Assembly: GCA_045531895.1 (NCBI GenBank)
Contig: JAZSEW010000034.1
Location: forward strand, 1-45,948
Source: SIG299 sp045531895
GTDB taxonomy: Bacteria > Bacillota > Clostridia > Lachnospirales > Lachnospiraceae
Direction of reading: 5' to 3'
DNA: 45,948 nt
The notes beneath the pieces are model-generated. The model saw only the letters and a program-made list of their open reading frames with translations. It had not been told where the DNA came from and searched no databases. Positions 8,205 to 16,350 of this stretch are shown here, in pieces. Positions within the stretch are counted from its first letter, which is position 1, and every line of letters begins with the position of its first letter. The translations under genes were made by a program, and so were the position numbers.

Positions 8205-9410
8205 CTATAGAGCATTTCGCTTATCTGTCCTCTGCACTACTGCCGTAATGGTTCCGTCTGTTACATCCGCGTGAATTTCATCTCCCGGGCATACCTGAGA
8301 GATTTCCTTTACTACCTTGCCGGAAGCAAGACTTACCACCGCATAACCGCCTTCCAGTCGTTCCACCGGAGACAGTCCCTTCAAACGTTGAGCCGTCAAT
8401 GCCACCTTCTGACGTTTCCGGTTTATAATGTCCTTCATTCGTACAGAAAGCTTTTCTGATAATTCATCTGCACGTACACGTTTCTGCTGCAGCTGATATC
8501 TTGGATGAACTCTCTCTAACATCAAACTCTTCTGTTTCACCAGCATACGTTTTTCCCGAAGCTTCAACACCATACGGTTCGCCATGTCTCCATGAATATC
8601 CGCCAATGTCTCCAATAACTGCCTTACATCATACACTGCCAGTTCCGCTGCAGCGGAAGGTGTGGGTGCACGTAAGTCGGACACATAATCAGCAATGGTC
8701 GTATCTGTTTCATGCCCTACCGCCGAAATAACCGGTGTATTACACTCATAAATAGCACGCGCCACCTTTTCTTCGTTAAAAGCCCACAAATCCTCAATAG
8801 AGCCACCGCCACGGCCTGCAATGATAACATCCACTTTACCATCCAGTGCACGGATTCCCTTTACTATGGAGTCTGCTGCTCCTTCCCCCTGCACTTTGGC
8901 AGGATACAATACCAGCTGTACATAAGGATTACGCCGTCCGGAAATCTGGCAGATGTCCTGCAATGCTGCTCCCGTGGATGCGGTGACAATGCCTACCCGC
9001 TTTGCAAAACGTGGAATCTCCTGTTTGTGCTCCATATTAAAGAGCCCCTCGGCACCAAGCTTTTTCTTTAAATATTCAAATTCTTCATACAGACGTCCCA
9101 TGCCGTCTAAGCGGATTTCGTCTGCATATAACTGATATTTGCCATCCCTTTCATACACGCTGATACTGCCGAACACAATGACGTCCTGACCGTCCTCCAT
9201 ACGAAAAGAAATGCCGGCACGACGACCGGCAAATAATACGCATGCAATCTGGGCTGCGCCATCTTTTAAAGTGAAGTAAATATGTCCGGAAGTGTGGTAC
9301 TTACAGTTGGATACTTCCCCTTTGACATAGACATGGTTCAAAAGGGAATTTCCGCTGAACATATACTTGATATACGTGTTAATCTGGGATACAGAATAAA
9401 TTTCTGCCAT
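8205..9410 (-). CDS. xseA: Exonuclease VII large subunit
   Basis: Catalytic subunit of exonuclease VII. The N-terminal OB-fold (about residues 1-100, beginning YSVSQINTYIK) contains VKGEVSNCKYHTSGHIYFTLKD. The catalytic domain has GRGGGSIEDLWAFNEE and AVGHETDTTIADYVSDLRAPTPSAAAE, followed by a long coiled-coil and a short C-terminal segment. At 401 aa it is a normal length for Firmicutes. RBS GAAGGGG overlaps the 15-nt gap after nusB. The folD gene found between nusB and xseA in Bacillus is absent. Confidence 0.96.
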   Translation of the reverse strand: MAEIYSVSQINTYIKYMFSGNSLLNHVYVKGEVSNCKYHTSGHIYFTLKDGAAQIACVLFAGRRAGISFRMEDGQDVIVFGSISVYERDGKYQLYADEIRLDGMGRLYEEFEYLKKKLGAEGLFNMEHKQEIPRFAKRVGIVTASTGAALQDICQISGRRNPYVQLVLYPAKVQGEGAADSIVKGIRALDGKVDVIIAGRGGGSIEDLWAFNEEKVARAIYECNTPVISAVGHETDTTIADYVSDLRAPTPSAAAELAVYDVRQLLETLADIHGDMANRMVLKLREKRMLVKQKSLMLERVHPRYQLQQKRVRADELSEKLSVRMKDIINRKRQKVALTAQRLKGLSPVERLEGGYAVVSLASGKVVKEISQVCPGDEIHADVTDGTITAVVQRTDKRNAL

Positions 9411-9425
9411 AGAACCCCTTCTCTT

Positions 9426-9824
9426 TTACGCTACGATTTTTGCAAGCACTCCGTTTACGAAGCCGGAGGACGAATCATTACCATATTTCTTGGCAAGCTC
9501 TACTGCCTCATTAATAGCCACCTTATCCGGCACGTCTTCATCATAGCGGATTTCATATACTGCAATACGCAGAATGGTAAGCTCTGCCTTGCCCATGCGG
9601 TTCAGTCTCCAACCGCTGGCTGCCTCGGAAAGAATCATGTCGATGGTTCCTTCTTCTGCCACAATTGCTTCCAATTTCTTTCTGACCGGTGCAAATTCCT
9701 CCACTTTACCAATTTCCTGCTGTGTCTGATATAGTTCCACCTGCTCCGCAAGTTCTTCCACATCATGAAAATCCTTGCAGAATAATAATTTAAACAGATG
9801 CTCTCTCTCTTCGCGCTTTGTCAT
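9426..9824 (-). CDS. nusB: Transcription antitermination factor NusB
   Basis: A 132-residue helical protein that binds boxA RNA with NusE (S10) in rRNA antitermination. The N-terminal MTKREEREHLFKLLFCKDF and the C-terminal RIAVYEIRYDEDVPDKVAINEAVELAKKYG, ending SSGFVNGVLAKI, are diagnostic. RBS GGGAG lies just upstream. It follows asp23 by about 60 nt. Confidence 0.95.
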   Translation of the reverse strand: MTKREEREHLFKLLFCKDFHDVEELAEQVELYQTQQEIGKVEEFAPVRKKLEAIVAEEGTIDMILSEAASGWRLNRMGKAELTILRIAVYEIRYDEDVPDKVAINEAVELAKKYGNDSSSGFVNGVLAKIVA

Positions 9825-9851
9825 AATTTAATTCTCCCATCGCAGAACAAG

Positions 9852-9874
9852 CCCGGAACCTTGTCAGTTCCGAG
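9852..9874 (-). other. Intercistronic hairpin between asp23 and nusB
   Basis: CTCGGAAC pairs with GTTCCGGG (with one G-T pair) around a 7-nt loop, 28 nt before nusB. There is no U-tract in the direction of transcription, so it is more likely an RNA processing or stability element than a terminator. Confidence 0.4.
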
Positions 9875-9883
9875 CTGCCCTTC

Positions 9884-10276
9884 TTATTTTTCTGTATCGG
9901 TTTCTACGCCTACAATGTTAATATTTACATCGCATACCTTTAAACCTGCCATGTTTTCAATCGCTGCTTTTACACGGTCCTGTACTGTCTTGCAAACCTT
10001 TGGAATGCTGTAGCCGTACTTCATGATAACAGCCAGTGCCACATGTACGGAAGTACCTTCCTCATCAAACTGGATGGTGACACCCTTGGTCAGATTCTTC
10101 ATGCCAAGCTTGCCAACCAGCTCATTGGTGAGATTGCCCTGCATGGAAGCAATTCCTTCAACCTCAGTTGCTGCCAGGCCTGCAATAGTGGCAATTACAT
10201 CACCTGCAATTTTAACTTCGGAAATAAATTCCTTTTCTTCTGCATTTGTGGTTACGTTTTCTGTTTCCATAGACAT
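9884..10276 (-). CDS. Asp23/Gls24 family protein (YqhY-like)
   Basis: A 130-residue Asp23/Gls24 protein. The core contains GDVIATIAGLAATEVEGIASM and AVIMKYGYSIPKVCKTVQDRVKAAIENM, followed by VNINIVGVE, as in YqhY of Bacillus. No membrane segment is seen. In Bacillus yqhY lies between accBC and nusB and has been linked to control of acetyl-CoA carboxylase activity; accBC are not here, so that role is uncertain. It is the first gene of the operon, with RBS AGGAGG and a promoter about 75 nt upstream. Confidence 0.9.
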   Translation of the reverse strand: MSMETENVTTNAEEKEFISEVKIAGDVIATIAGLAATEVEGIASMQGNLTNELVGKLGMKNLTKGVTIQFDEEGTSVHVALAVIMKYGYSIPKVCKTVQDRVKAAIENMAGLKVCDVNINIVGVETDTEK

Positions 10277-10350
10277 AATGTATCCTCCTAATCATCTTGC
10301 TGCCCTAAAAAAAGGGTAACACGGTAATTCATCTGTTTCTCTTTTCGTCT

Positions 10351-10378
10351 ATTATACCAAACTATCCTCAATTTGCAA
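10351..10378 (-). promoter_or_regulatory. Sigma-A-type promoter of the asp23-nusB-xse-ispA-dxs operon
   Basis: Minus strand TTGCAA (10373-10378), 16-nt spacer, consensus TATAAT (10351-10356), with a leader of about 70 nt before asp23. It separates the vegetative operon from the sporulation operon upstream. Confidence 0.78.
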
Positions 10379-10408
10379 AGTCTTTCTTGTTTTTTTTATG
10401 TAATCGTC

Positions 10409-10545
10409 GTAACAGTTCAACCCAGCTATAAACACCTGCTGTTTATGGCGAATGACCAAAAGTGAAGAGTGAGCAGCCCCATCGACGAAGTCGATTATCC
10501 ATTGGGTCTGCGAATTGTAACTATGAAGCAAGGCTGAATAGTTAC
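10409..10545. repeat. MITE-like 137-bp element with imperfect terminal inverted repeats
   Basis: The left end GTAACAGTTCAACC (10409-10422) and the complement of the right end, GTAACTATTCAGCC (10532-10545), match at 11 of 14 positions. An inner inverted copy makes a perfect 10-bp hairpin (10515-10524 with 10538-10547) ending one base before the spoIIIAH stop codon. Another hairpin TAAACA/TGTTTA lies at 10428-10444. There is no coding potential. It looks like a small non-autonomous repeat or palindromic unit, possibly also serving as the 3' end of the spoIIIA transcript. Copy number elsewhere cannot be seen here. Confidence 0.5.
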
Positions 10546-10547
10546 AA

Positions 10548-11264
10548 TCAGTCTTCCTGAATGGCTGCCGTAATGGTAATATCCTCTACCTCATAGCCCG
10601 TTTTTCTTGTTACAATATCCTCAATCTGTGCAATCTGCTGGTCTGTCACACTGGTCGCATTAATAACAACATCCACCTCTTCTTCGGAAATATTCACAAT
10701 CGGGTCGGCAAATCCCTTAGCCTCCAATAAAAGCTCCGCTGCATTTTCTTTTTCGGCAATCGAAGTTAAGTTTACCAATGTTTCCACCGCGCTCTGCTTC
10801 TGTTCTTCACTGATTTCCTCATTATCAATAATTCCCATCAAGGTTTCCTTACTCTGGGCACGGCGCTGCTCTCTAACCAGTCTTGCATTATTTGTAAAAT
10901 TACCGTTCAGGGTCGTGCTGACCATCACCGCATCTCCCACCTGATGATTATCCTCCGTCTGTTCATCCTTCGCATCTGCGGTTTCACTGCCTTTTCCTGA
11001 AACATTTACAGTGTCACCTTCCTCTGCATCCTTATCTGCAGTTTTTGTGTTGCCATTCAAAGCACCTACACTAATCGTTACACTATCACTGTTTTCTCCG
11101 TCTGTCCGGTCGTTGTCCGACACATTATACTGATAATCGCTTGTATTTCCCGTTGTGTCTGTCTCATCCTTCCCCGCATCAGAAAACTGCAGGTAGCCCG
11201 CTGCACATATCATCAGTGCCAAAGCCGTAATAATAATCTGGTTTTTCTTAAACATCTGTTTCAT
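10548..11264 (-). CDS. spoIIIAH: Stage III sporulation protein AH
   Basis: Mother-cell component of the SpoIIIA-SpoIIQ channel (feeding tube) linking mother cell and forespore. One N-terminal membrane segment (QIIITALALMICAAGYLQF) is followed by a long acidic Ser/Thr/Asp-rich linker. The C-terminal EscJ/PrgK-like domain contains EQKQSAVETLVNLTSIAEKENAAELLLEAKG as two segments, and the end domain DPIVNISEEEVDVVINAT. The reading frame extends to a TTG at 11291, but GGAGG sits just before two ATGs; the ATG at 11264 (or 11255) is the likelier start. It is the last gene of spoIIIA and follows spoIIIAG closely. Confidence 0.92.
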   Translation of the reverse strand: MKQMFKKNQIIITALALMICAAGYLQFSDAGKDETDTTGNTSDYQYNVSDNDRTDGENSDSVTISVGALNGNTKTADKDAEEGDTVNVSGKGSETADAKDEQTEDNHQVGDAVMVSTTLNGNFTNNARLVREQRRAQSKETLMGIIDNEEISEEQKQSAVETLVNLTSIAEKENAAELLLEAKGFADPIVNISEEEVDVVINATSVTDQQIAQIEDIVTRKTGYEVEDITITAAIQED

Positions 11265-11292
11265 CATTCCTCCATTTCTGCCTGTTGGCAAA

Positions 11293-11889
11293 TTATTTCA
11301 TTTTCATTATTTTAATTTTATGCGCCGGAACGTTAAATAGTACCTGTACTGCATTCAGAATATCAAAATCTACCGTTCCTGTTCCGCTTCCTTCTGCAAT
11401 CACCACCACTCCGGTCACCTCCGGATAGCTTTCGCTTACCAGATACGGTATATTTTCTCCCTTCACCTCGTAAAAAACTGTGGTTCCCTCACTCCTTTCA
11501 CTGACAGAAGTCCTGCTTCCACCGGCATTGTCCTGTTCCGTCACCTGTTCCCGTTCTCTGCTTCCGTCCTGTAATACATGCTTCGTTGTGGTACTGTCCA
11601 CCGTAATCATAACCTTAACACGTCCCACTGCCTCCACACTGGATAAAAGCTCCGACAACCGATTCTCCAGCAATTCTACGTAGTTTTCATTTTCTTCCGT
11701 TCTTTCTTCCACAGGTCTACTCCCTGTGCCGCTTATTTTCTCCTCCGTTCCTTTCGTTTCCTCTTTGTTTCCCATGGGAAATACTATAATCAGGCAACAA
11801 AGCCCGGCTACCAGCAGCATTCCCCATTGCTTCAATCCCAAAGAAAGAATTTTCTCTTTTCCCTTTGTCACCCACGCCTGCAGGTCCAT
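11293..11889 (-). CDS. spoIIIAG: Stage III sporulation protein AG
   Basis: A 198-residue bitopic protein. It has a short cytoplasmic N-terminus with LGLKQWGMLLVAGLCCLIIVF as the membrane segment, then an intermembrane domain with YVELLENRLSELLSSVEAVGRVKVMI and VTGVVVIAEGSG. In Bacillus SpoIIIAG forms a large ring (30-fold in the published structure) in the intermembrane space. The gap to spoIIIAH depends on start choice; in the upstream direction the start is 1 nt from the spoIIIAF stop, so translation is coupled. Confidence 0.93.
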   Translation of the reverse strand: MDLQAWVTKGKEKILSLGLKQWGMLLVAGLCCLIIVFPMGNKEETKGTEEKISGTGSRPVEERTEENENYVELLENRLSELLSSVEAVGRVKVMITVDSTTTKHVLQDGSREREQVTEQDNAGGSRTSVSERSEGTTVFYEVKGENIPYLVSESYPEVTGVVVIAEGSGTGTVDFDILNAVQVLFNVPAHKIKIMKMK

Positions 11890-11890
11890 T

Positions 11891-12463
11891 TCATTCAGCC
11901 TCCTGTATCACCACTTCTATTTTATTCTCATCCACCTGATAAAATTCCGCCAGAGTTTCTCTGATATACAGCTCCAATGGCGTAACTGTATTTTTTTTTG
12001 ATGGTTCGCTTATATTTACCGGAGCCACGGTAGGAATTCTGACTTCTTCCGGGTTCTGTTTATCCTGATACCTTGCACACACTTCCAGAGTATTTAATTT
12101 TCCGTTATCCTCTACGGTAATTTCTGCCCGTTCCAGTATAAGCCCGTTATTTTTCAGTATTTCCTCTATCTGCAACGATATATTTTCTTTATAAATCTCC
12201 AAAACCGAACGTTCTGCCCGACCGTTTACCTGATATATTTCTTCCAACACTTTATCGGCACCAAGTGCATAGTCAAACGATTGAAAAAACGCAGTGAACC
12301 GGTTCCACAAGCCATCTGCTTCCGTCATTGGTTTTAAAAACTGCAGAATCAAAATTACCCCCGATACCCATCTTGCAAATTTGTAGTATTTGGTGTCTGC
12401 AATCATTTCCAGCAAGATACCGGAAATCACAAGAAACAATACAATATTACAAACCCACTGCAT
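11891..12463 (-). CDS. spoIIIAF: Stage III sporulation protein AF
   Basis: 190 residues with two N-terminal hydrophobic helices (VCNIVLFLVISGILLEMIA and ARWVSGVILILQFLKPM) and a soluble alpha/beta domain, the usual layout of SpoIIIAF, whose soluble domain has a ring-building fold. It is in the correct operon position, 15 nt after spoIIIAE. Confidence 0.9.
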   Translation of the reverse strand: MQWVCNIVLFLVISGILLEMIADTKYYKFARWVSGVILILQFLKPMTEADGLWNRFTAFFQSFDYALGADKVLEEIYQVNGRAERSVLEIYKENISLQIEEILKNNGLILERAEITVEDNGKLNTLEVCARYQDKQNPEEVRIPTVAPVNISEPSKKNTVTPLELYIRETLAEFYQVDENKIEVVIQEAE

Positions 12464-12478
12464 ACACTCCTCCCGTTT

Positions 12479-13519
12479 TTACACCGTTATCCTCGTCATT
12501 ATCACCAACACCAGCAAAAATAGCAATACGCCAAGTGCCAGTGTCTCCAAAAGCAGCCTTTGCGCTGTTCCCATATGATGCAGAAACTGCTCCGTCAGTT
12601 CCTGGGTTACCGGCTCAGTCACTGCTGCCAGCACCCGGTAAATAAGATAATGCAATGCCAGCTTCATTAATGGAATTGCCACTACCAGAAGCAAAAAAAC
12701 AACACCCACCAGGCCAATAGCATTTTTCAACACCACCCCGGCACCCATAACCGTTTCCCATGCGCCTCCGATTAAATCTCCAACGCCCGGAATCACAGAT
12801 GCCGACTGCACCACCGCTGTCCGCTTCAGACTGTCAATTGCCGGAGCAAGGATTCCCTGTACTGCACCAAATGCCAGGGCCACTCCGAGCAATGTTTTCC
12901 GAATCCAGGAAAATAAACTGACAATCAGTTCCAACAGCCGTCCAAACACCGGCTTTTTCTGCATACAGGAAGCAAAGGCAAGCATCAGATAAACCTGCGT
13001 CAGCGGAATCAGACAAAACCTTACCAGCACCTCGAAAAATCCAAGTAAAAATGCAGTTCCCTGATAATATCCTGCCGCCGTCACCGAGCCTGTCACTACT
13101 GCAATACTGATACAGTACATAGGAATCAGTACTCCCACAAAACCACACAGGTTGTCCATTCCCTCCGATGCCGTTGTAAGTGATGCCACAAAACCGGAAG
13201 CTGCATGTACTGCCATCAGCAAATATACACATAAAAACCCGATGTGAGCAGTTCCCTCCCTCGAAAACGCCTTGGAAAGATTGGAAAATAATGCAGAAAA
13301 CAATATTAAAAACAGCAGCCTTACTCCATGTTCCACCGGAAAGGTTATAAACGAGAGCAACCATGTTCCGACTTCGCCAAACAGCTCCGACATACCATCC
13401 GATTCCCCACTGATAAAGCGGTTTACCAGTTCTTCAAAGGATACCGGAAACCTCCCCGGCAGCAGTTCCTCCACAGTTTTTTGGAGCTCTGAATAATCAA
13501 TCTGTAATTCTTCTGTCAT
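12479..13519 (-). CDS. spoIIIAE: Stage III sporulation protein AE
   Basis: 346-residue polytopic membrane protein with about 7-8 hydrophobic segments and the conserved loop SASVIPGVGDLIGGAWETVMG. It is part of the SpoIIIA-SpoIIQ complex. Bacillus SpoIIIAE begins with a cleaved signal peptide; here the frame opens directly with a soluble acidic stretch (MTEELQIDYSELQ) and overlaps spoIIIAD by 4 nt (ATGA), so no signal sequence can be added upstream. Otherwise the length and order are normal. Confidence 0.92.
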   Translation of the reverse strand: MTEELQIDYSELQKTVEELLPGRFPVSFEELVNRFISGESDGMSELFGEVGTWLLSFITFPVEHGVRLLFLILFSALFSNLSKAFSREGTAHIGFLCVYLLMAVHAASGFVASLTTASEGMDNLCGFVGVLIPMYCISIAVVTGSVTAAGYYQGTAFLLGFFEVLVRFCLIPLTQVYLMLAFASCMQKKPVFGRLLELIVSLFSWIRKTLLGVALAFGAVQGILAPAIDSLKRTAVVQSASVIPGVGDLIGGAWETVMGAGVVLKNAIGLVGVVFLLLVVAIPLMKLALHYLIYRVLAAVTEPVTQELTEQFLHHMGTAQRLLLETLALGVLLFLLVLVIMTRITV

Positions 13520-13893
13520 ACCATTGCCACCATCAGTTCAAACAAGGCAAGCACAATCGGCATCCCAATGGTCAGAATAGTAAGCTTTCCCACCAGTTCA
13601 ATCTGTCCCGCCACTGCAGAATATCCTGCATCCCGGCAAAGAGAAGAAGCAAATTCCGAAATATAGGTTACTCCAATCATTTTTGCCAGCAATGCAATAT
13701 ACTCCATATCTACGGAAAACAGTTTTTCCAATCGTTCCATGCTTTCAGTAATCCCACCCAGCAGCTGAATGGCAATCCAGGCAATCAGAATACTCCCGGT
13801 AAAGGAAACAAAAGTAGCAAACTCTGCCTTTCCCTGCTTCATTGCCATGGCAATCATAATCGTCAGAATTCCAAGTAACGCAGTTCTAAGCAT
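13516..13893 (-). CDS. spoIIIAD: Stage III sporulation protein AD
   Basis: 125-residue membrane protein with about four hydrophobic helices and the family segment IALLAKMIGVTYISEFASSLCRDAGYSAVAGQIE (quoted in part: SEFASSLCRDAGYSAVA). Component of the SpoIIIA complex, related to SpoIIIAC. Start overlaps nothing upstream, 11 nt after spoIIIAC; its stop overlaps the spoIIIAE start. Confidence 0.93.
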   Translation of the reverse strand: MLRTALLGILTIMIAMAMKQGKAEFATFVSFTGSILIAWIAIQLLGGITESMERLEKLFSVDMEYIALLAKMIGVTYISEFASSLCRDAGYSAVAGQIELVGKLTILTIGMPIVLALFELMVAMV

Positions 13894-13904
13894 ACGTTCC
13901 TCCT

Positions 13905-14099
13905 TTATAGCTGAAACAGTTCCTGTATGGTTTCAAAAAGCTCTGCCACATACGGAACAATCCAGAATAATACAAGAATCAATCCGGCCAGGCTTGTCAG
14001 ATATGCCTGATCTTCCCGTCCGGAATGTTTCAGCACCTGATTTAAAACAGAAACTAAAATTCCCACCGCGGCAATTTTAAAAATCATCTGTATCGTCAT
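13905..14099 (-). CDS. spoIIIAC: Stage III sporulation protein AC
   Basis: Small 64-residue protein with two membrane helices (IFKIAAVGILVSVLNQVL and ASLAGLILVLFWIVPYVAEL) joined by a charged turn KHSGREDQAY. Length and topology are exactly those of SpoIIIAC. RBS GGAGGA precedes the ATG, 19 nt after spoIIIAB. Confidence 0.94.
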   Translation of the reverse strand: MTIQMIFKIAAVGILVSVLNQVLKHSGREDQAYLTSLAGLILVLFWIVPYVAELFETIQELFQL

Positions 14100-14118
14100 G
14101 GTAATCCTCCTTGTCCTC

Positions 14119-14637
14119 CTATAGCACTAAAATCAGCAGAAATATTCCACCAAGCATTCCGAGAGTTCTGCACAGATATGCCTTGTCCGCTCCGGTGTCC
14201 CTTAATTTCACAATGTCTTCCTCCAACCGGTTTAAATAAAACTCCAGAGAATTCTTTCTTGTTTCCTTATCCGACTCCATAAAATATACACCAAGCTCTC
14301 CGAATTCTTCTTTCTGCTCTTTAGATAAAGGGCTGTCCTTTAATGCCGGCAACGCAGTCTGCTGCCATATCTTTTTCAATGAAATCCCCTCTTTTTTTCT
14401 AAGTTCCTCTGCCGTTCCCCGAAAAAAATTTTCCAAACGTCCTCCATGTCTCCGTCCGACAATTTCCAATGCCTCCGGCAGCGGAACCTGCCGGTATTCC
14501 AACTCACCAAGCAGTAAAAAAATTGCGGTTTTTATATCCTTCAGCCACTTTTCTCGCTCCTTTATCTGTAGCGCCAATAAACTTCCAATGGCATAGGCAG
14601 ACACTAAAACAAGTATCGCCCCGACTATTTTTATCAC
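14119..14637 (-). CDS. spoIIIAB: Stage III sporulation protein AB
   Basis: 172 residues with an N-terminal and a C-terminal hydrophobic helix enclosing a helical soluble part with LGELEYRQVPLPEALE and KDSPLSKEQKEEFGELG. SpoIIIAB resembles the GspF-type inner membrane platform of type II secretion systems and probably works with the SpoIIIAA ATPase. Overlaps spoIIIAA by 4 nt (ATGA). Confidence 0.93.
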   Translation of the reverse strand: MIKIVGAILVLVSAYAIGSLLALQIKEREKWLKDIKTAIFLLLGELEYRQVPLPEALEIVGRRHGGRLENFFRGTAEELRKKEGISLKKIWQQTALPALKDSPLSKEQKEEFGELGVYFMESDKETRKNSLEFYLNRLEEDIVKLRDTGADKAYLCRTLGMLGGIFLLILVL

Positions 14638-15566
14638 TGTATGCAGACCTCCTCTCCCCGGCTGTTACACACCATTTCTATCTTTCCCGGCCCGTCCCCC
14701 GCTTTCAGAAAAACATATCGTTCAAACAGTGCTCCCGGAATTCGCTTCCCTGCCGTGCCGTTTTCAGCAAACCACCGCTTCCTTCCCTCTCCGTGTGCGG
14801 TCGCTAAAATCGTACAGCCACAGTACATGGACTTCTCTATCATTGCAATCTCCTGCTCTCCTCCGAGTTCATCCACGGCAATTACCTCCGGTGACATGGA
14901 GCGTAACAGTAATTCCATCCCAAGCAATTTCGGACAACCGTCCAACACATCAGTGCGCGGTCCCATATCATTTTGCGGCACTCCGTGGTAGCAGGCCGCC
15001 AGCTCCGAGCGTTCATCAATAACACCTACCTTCCGTCCCTTTTCAGAAACACACCGTATCAAATCCCGAAGCAACGTTGTTTTTCCGAATCCCGGCGGTG
15101 ACACAATCAGGGTATTACACAATCTGTTACCATCCATCAGGTAAGGCAGCAATTCTTCCGAGCAGCCTTTTTTCTCCTTTGCCAGCCGCACATTCAGGAA
15201 GGAAATGTTTCTTATCGTTTTAATTTTCCCCTCCGAAAGCACTACCTTACCGCAAATTCCTACCCTGTGACCGCCCTGTATTGTCAAAAATCCCTGTCGC
15301 AATTCCTCTTCATAGGCATATACAGAAAAATTACTGATATACTCCATCATCTCACGGATTTCATTTACCGACACCAGATAAGCATCCTTTGGTTCCCTGC
15401 AGATTCCTCCGGTACTATGTAAAAAATATTCCTCCCTGCCCCGCAGCAGGATTACCGGACCGTTGCACCGGAGCCTCACTTCCGTATATCCTTCCGTCAG
15501 CAAATCATTTCTGATAATTTTTTCCCGAAGCTTTGCCGGGAAGATTTTATAAAGCTCTGATGACAT
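14634..15566 (-). CDS. spoIIIAA: Stage III sporulation protein AA, secretion-type ATPase
   Basis: 310-residue AAA-type ATPase related to type II/IV secretion motors; it energises the mother cell-forespore channel. The Walker A motif is SPPGFGKTTLLRDL, preceded by an RNISFLNVRLAKE region, and the Walker B is VIAVDELGGEQE, with ATAHGEG downstream. It is the first gene of the operon, with RBS GGAGGATTCTC and a sigma-E-like promoter about 35 nt further upstream, which fits mother-cell expression after asymmetric division. Confidence 0.96.
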   Translation of the reverse strand: MSSELYKIFPAKLREKIIRNDLLTEGYTEVRLRCNGPVILLRGREEYFLHSTGGICREPKDAYLVSVNEIREMMEYISNFSVYAYEEELRQGFLTIQGGHRVGICGKVVLSEGKIKTIRNISFLNVRLAKEKKGCSEELLPYLMDGNRLCNTLIVSPPGFGKTTLLRDLIRCVSEKGRKVGVIDERSELAACYHGVPQNDMGPRTDVLDGCPKLLGMELLLRSMSPEVIAVDELGGEQEIAMIEKSMYCGCTILATAHGEGRKRWFAENGTAGKRIPGALFERYVFLKAGDGPGKIEMVCNSRGEEVCIQ

Positions 15567-15606
15567 GAGAATCCTCCATTTCCTATTACTTGTTCGTTCT
15601 TGTCCT

Positions 15607-15635
15607 ATCCTATGAAGGAAATTTCAAAAACATGA
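15607..15635 (-). promoter_or_regulatory. Sigma-E-type sporulation promoter of spoIIIA
   Basis: On the minus strand TCATGTT (15629-15635), a 14-nt spacer, then CATAGGAT (15607-15614). This closely matches the Bacillus sigma-E consensus (KMATATT, 14-15 nt, CATACAHT), and spoIIIA is a known sigma-E operon. No good sigma-A promoter is seen in the same gap. Confidence 0.72.
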
Positions 15636-15644
15636 CTAAATAAA

Positions 15645-15690
15645 CTTTTTTAATAAAAAAGGACAAGAGTTTAAGCTTCTCTTGTCCTAA
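15645..15690 (-). terminator. Terminator of the membrane protein/HAD phosphatase operon
   Basis: Minus strand: AGGACAAGAG pairs perfectly with CTCTTGTCCT (15660-15688, 9-nt loop) followed by TTTTTATTAAAAAAG. A strong intrinsic terminator that insulates spoIIIA. Confidence 0.88.
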
Positions 15691-15734
15691 AATCATTCTA
15701 TATATATTTCACTTAAAAATACAGACAGTAATTG

Positions 15735-16346
15735 CTACAGTTCCAGTAACATATCCAGTTCTTTTTTTGCCTGTACCTCAGATTCCACCACAATTCCGTA
15801 AAATCCAAGTTCCTTTGCCACCTGAATATTGTCTGCCCTGTCATCCAAAAACACACACTCATCTGCTTTTAAGCTGTACTTTTCAAGCAACTCCTGATAA
15901 ATTCCCGGCTCCGGCTTCACCATTTTCACCTCATAGGAAATTACGCCGCCGTCCACCAGCGGCAGAAAGCTTAAACGTCCATGCTCCTTTGCCGCCTCGA
16001 AAGAAGTTTTACCGTAATTGGATAACAGATACACCTGATATCCCCGTTCCTTAAGATTATTTATCCAGTCGCGGGAATAGGCATACTCTTCTGCCAGCAG
16101 CTCTGTCTTCGAAAATAGCAGTCGGATTTCCTTTTCATATTCCGGTGCCTGTTCAATACAGCCTGCAATAATTTCTGCATCACTCATCAGACTACGGTCA
16201 AATTCATTCCACAAGGTAGGATGCTGTACCGTTGCCGCCGCAATACGCTCAAACGCTTCTCCTTCAAATCCAAGGTCTGTAAACAGTTCTGCCCAGCGAA
16301 ATCTTGCAAGCACATTACCAATATCGAAAATGATGCTTTTAATCAT
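15735..16346 (-). CDS. YihX-like HAD-IA family phosphatase
   Basis: About 203 residues. The HAD motif I is IIFDIGNVLARF, the DxGN form typical of the YihX-like subfamily (YihX itself removes phosphate from glucose 1-phosphate). Motif II is LLSNYGK, motif III the Lys in MVKPEPGIYQ, and motif IV ECVFLDDRADNI. The ATG at 16346 is chosen because GAGGAG lies 7 nt upstream and the hydrolase motif starts at once; the longer frame to 16400 lies inside the upstream gene. It begins 4 nt after that gene's stop codon, so the two form an operon. Substrate unknown. Confidence 0.85.
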   Translation of the reverse strand: MIKSIIFDIGNVLARFRWAELFTDLGFEGEAFERIAAATVQHPTLWNEFDRSLMSDAEIIAGCIEQAPEYEKEIRLLFSKTELLAEEYAYSRDWINNLKERGYQVYLLSNYGKTSFEAAKEHGRLSFLPLVDGGVISYEVKMVKPEPGIYQELLEKYSLKADECVFLDDRADNIQVAKELGFYGIVVESEVQAKKELDMLLEL

Positions 16347-16350
16347 ACAA

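Noticed and set aside
9852..9874. Terminator between asp23 and nusB
   Set aside because: The hairpin lacks a U-tract in the direction of transcription, and the genes appear to share one operon.
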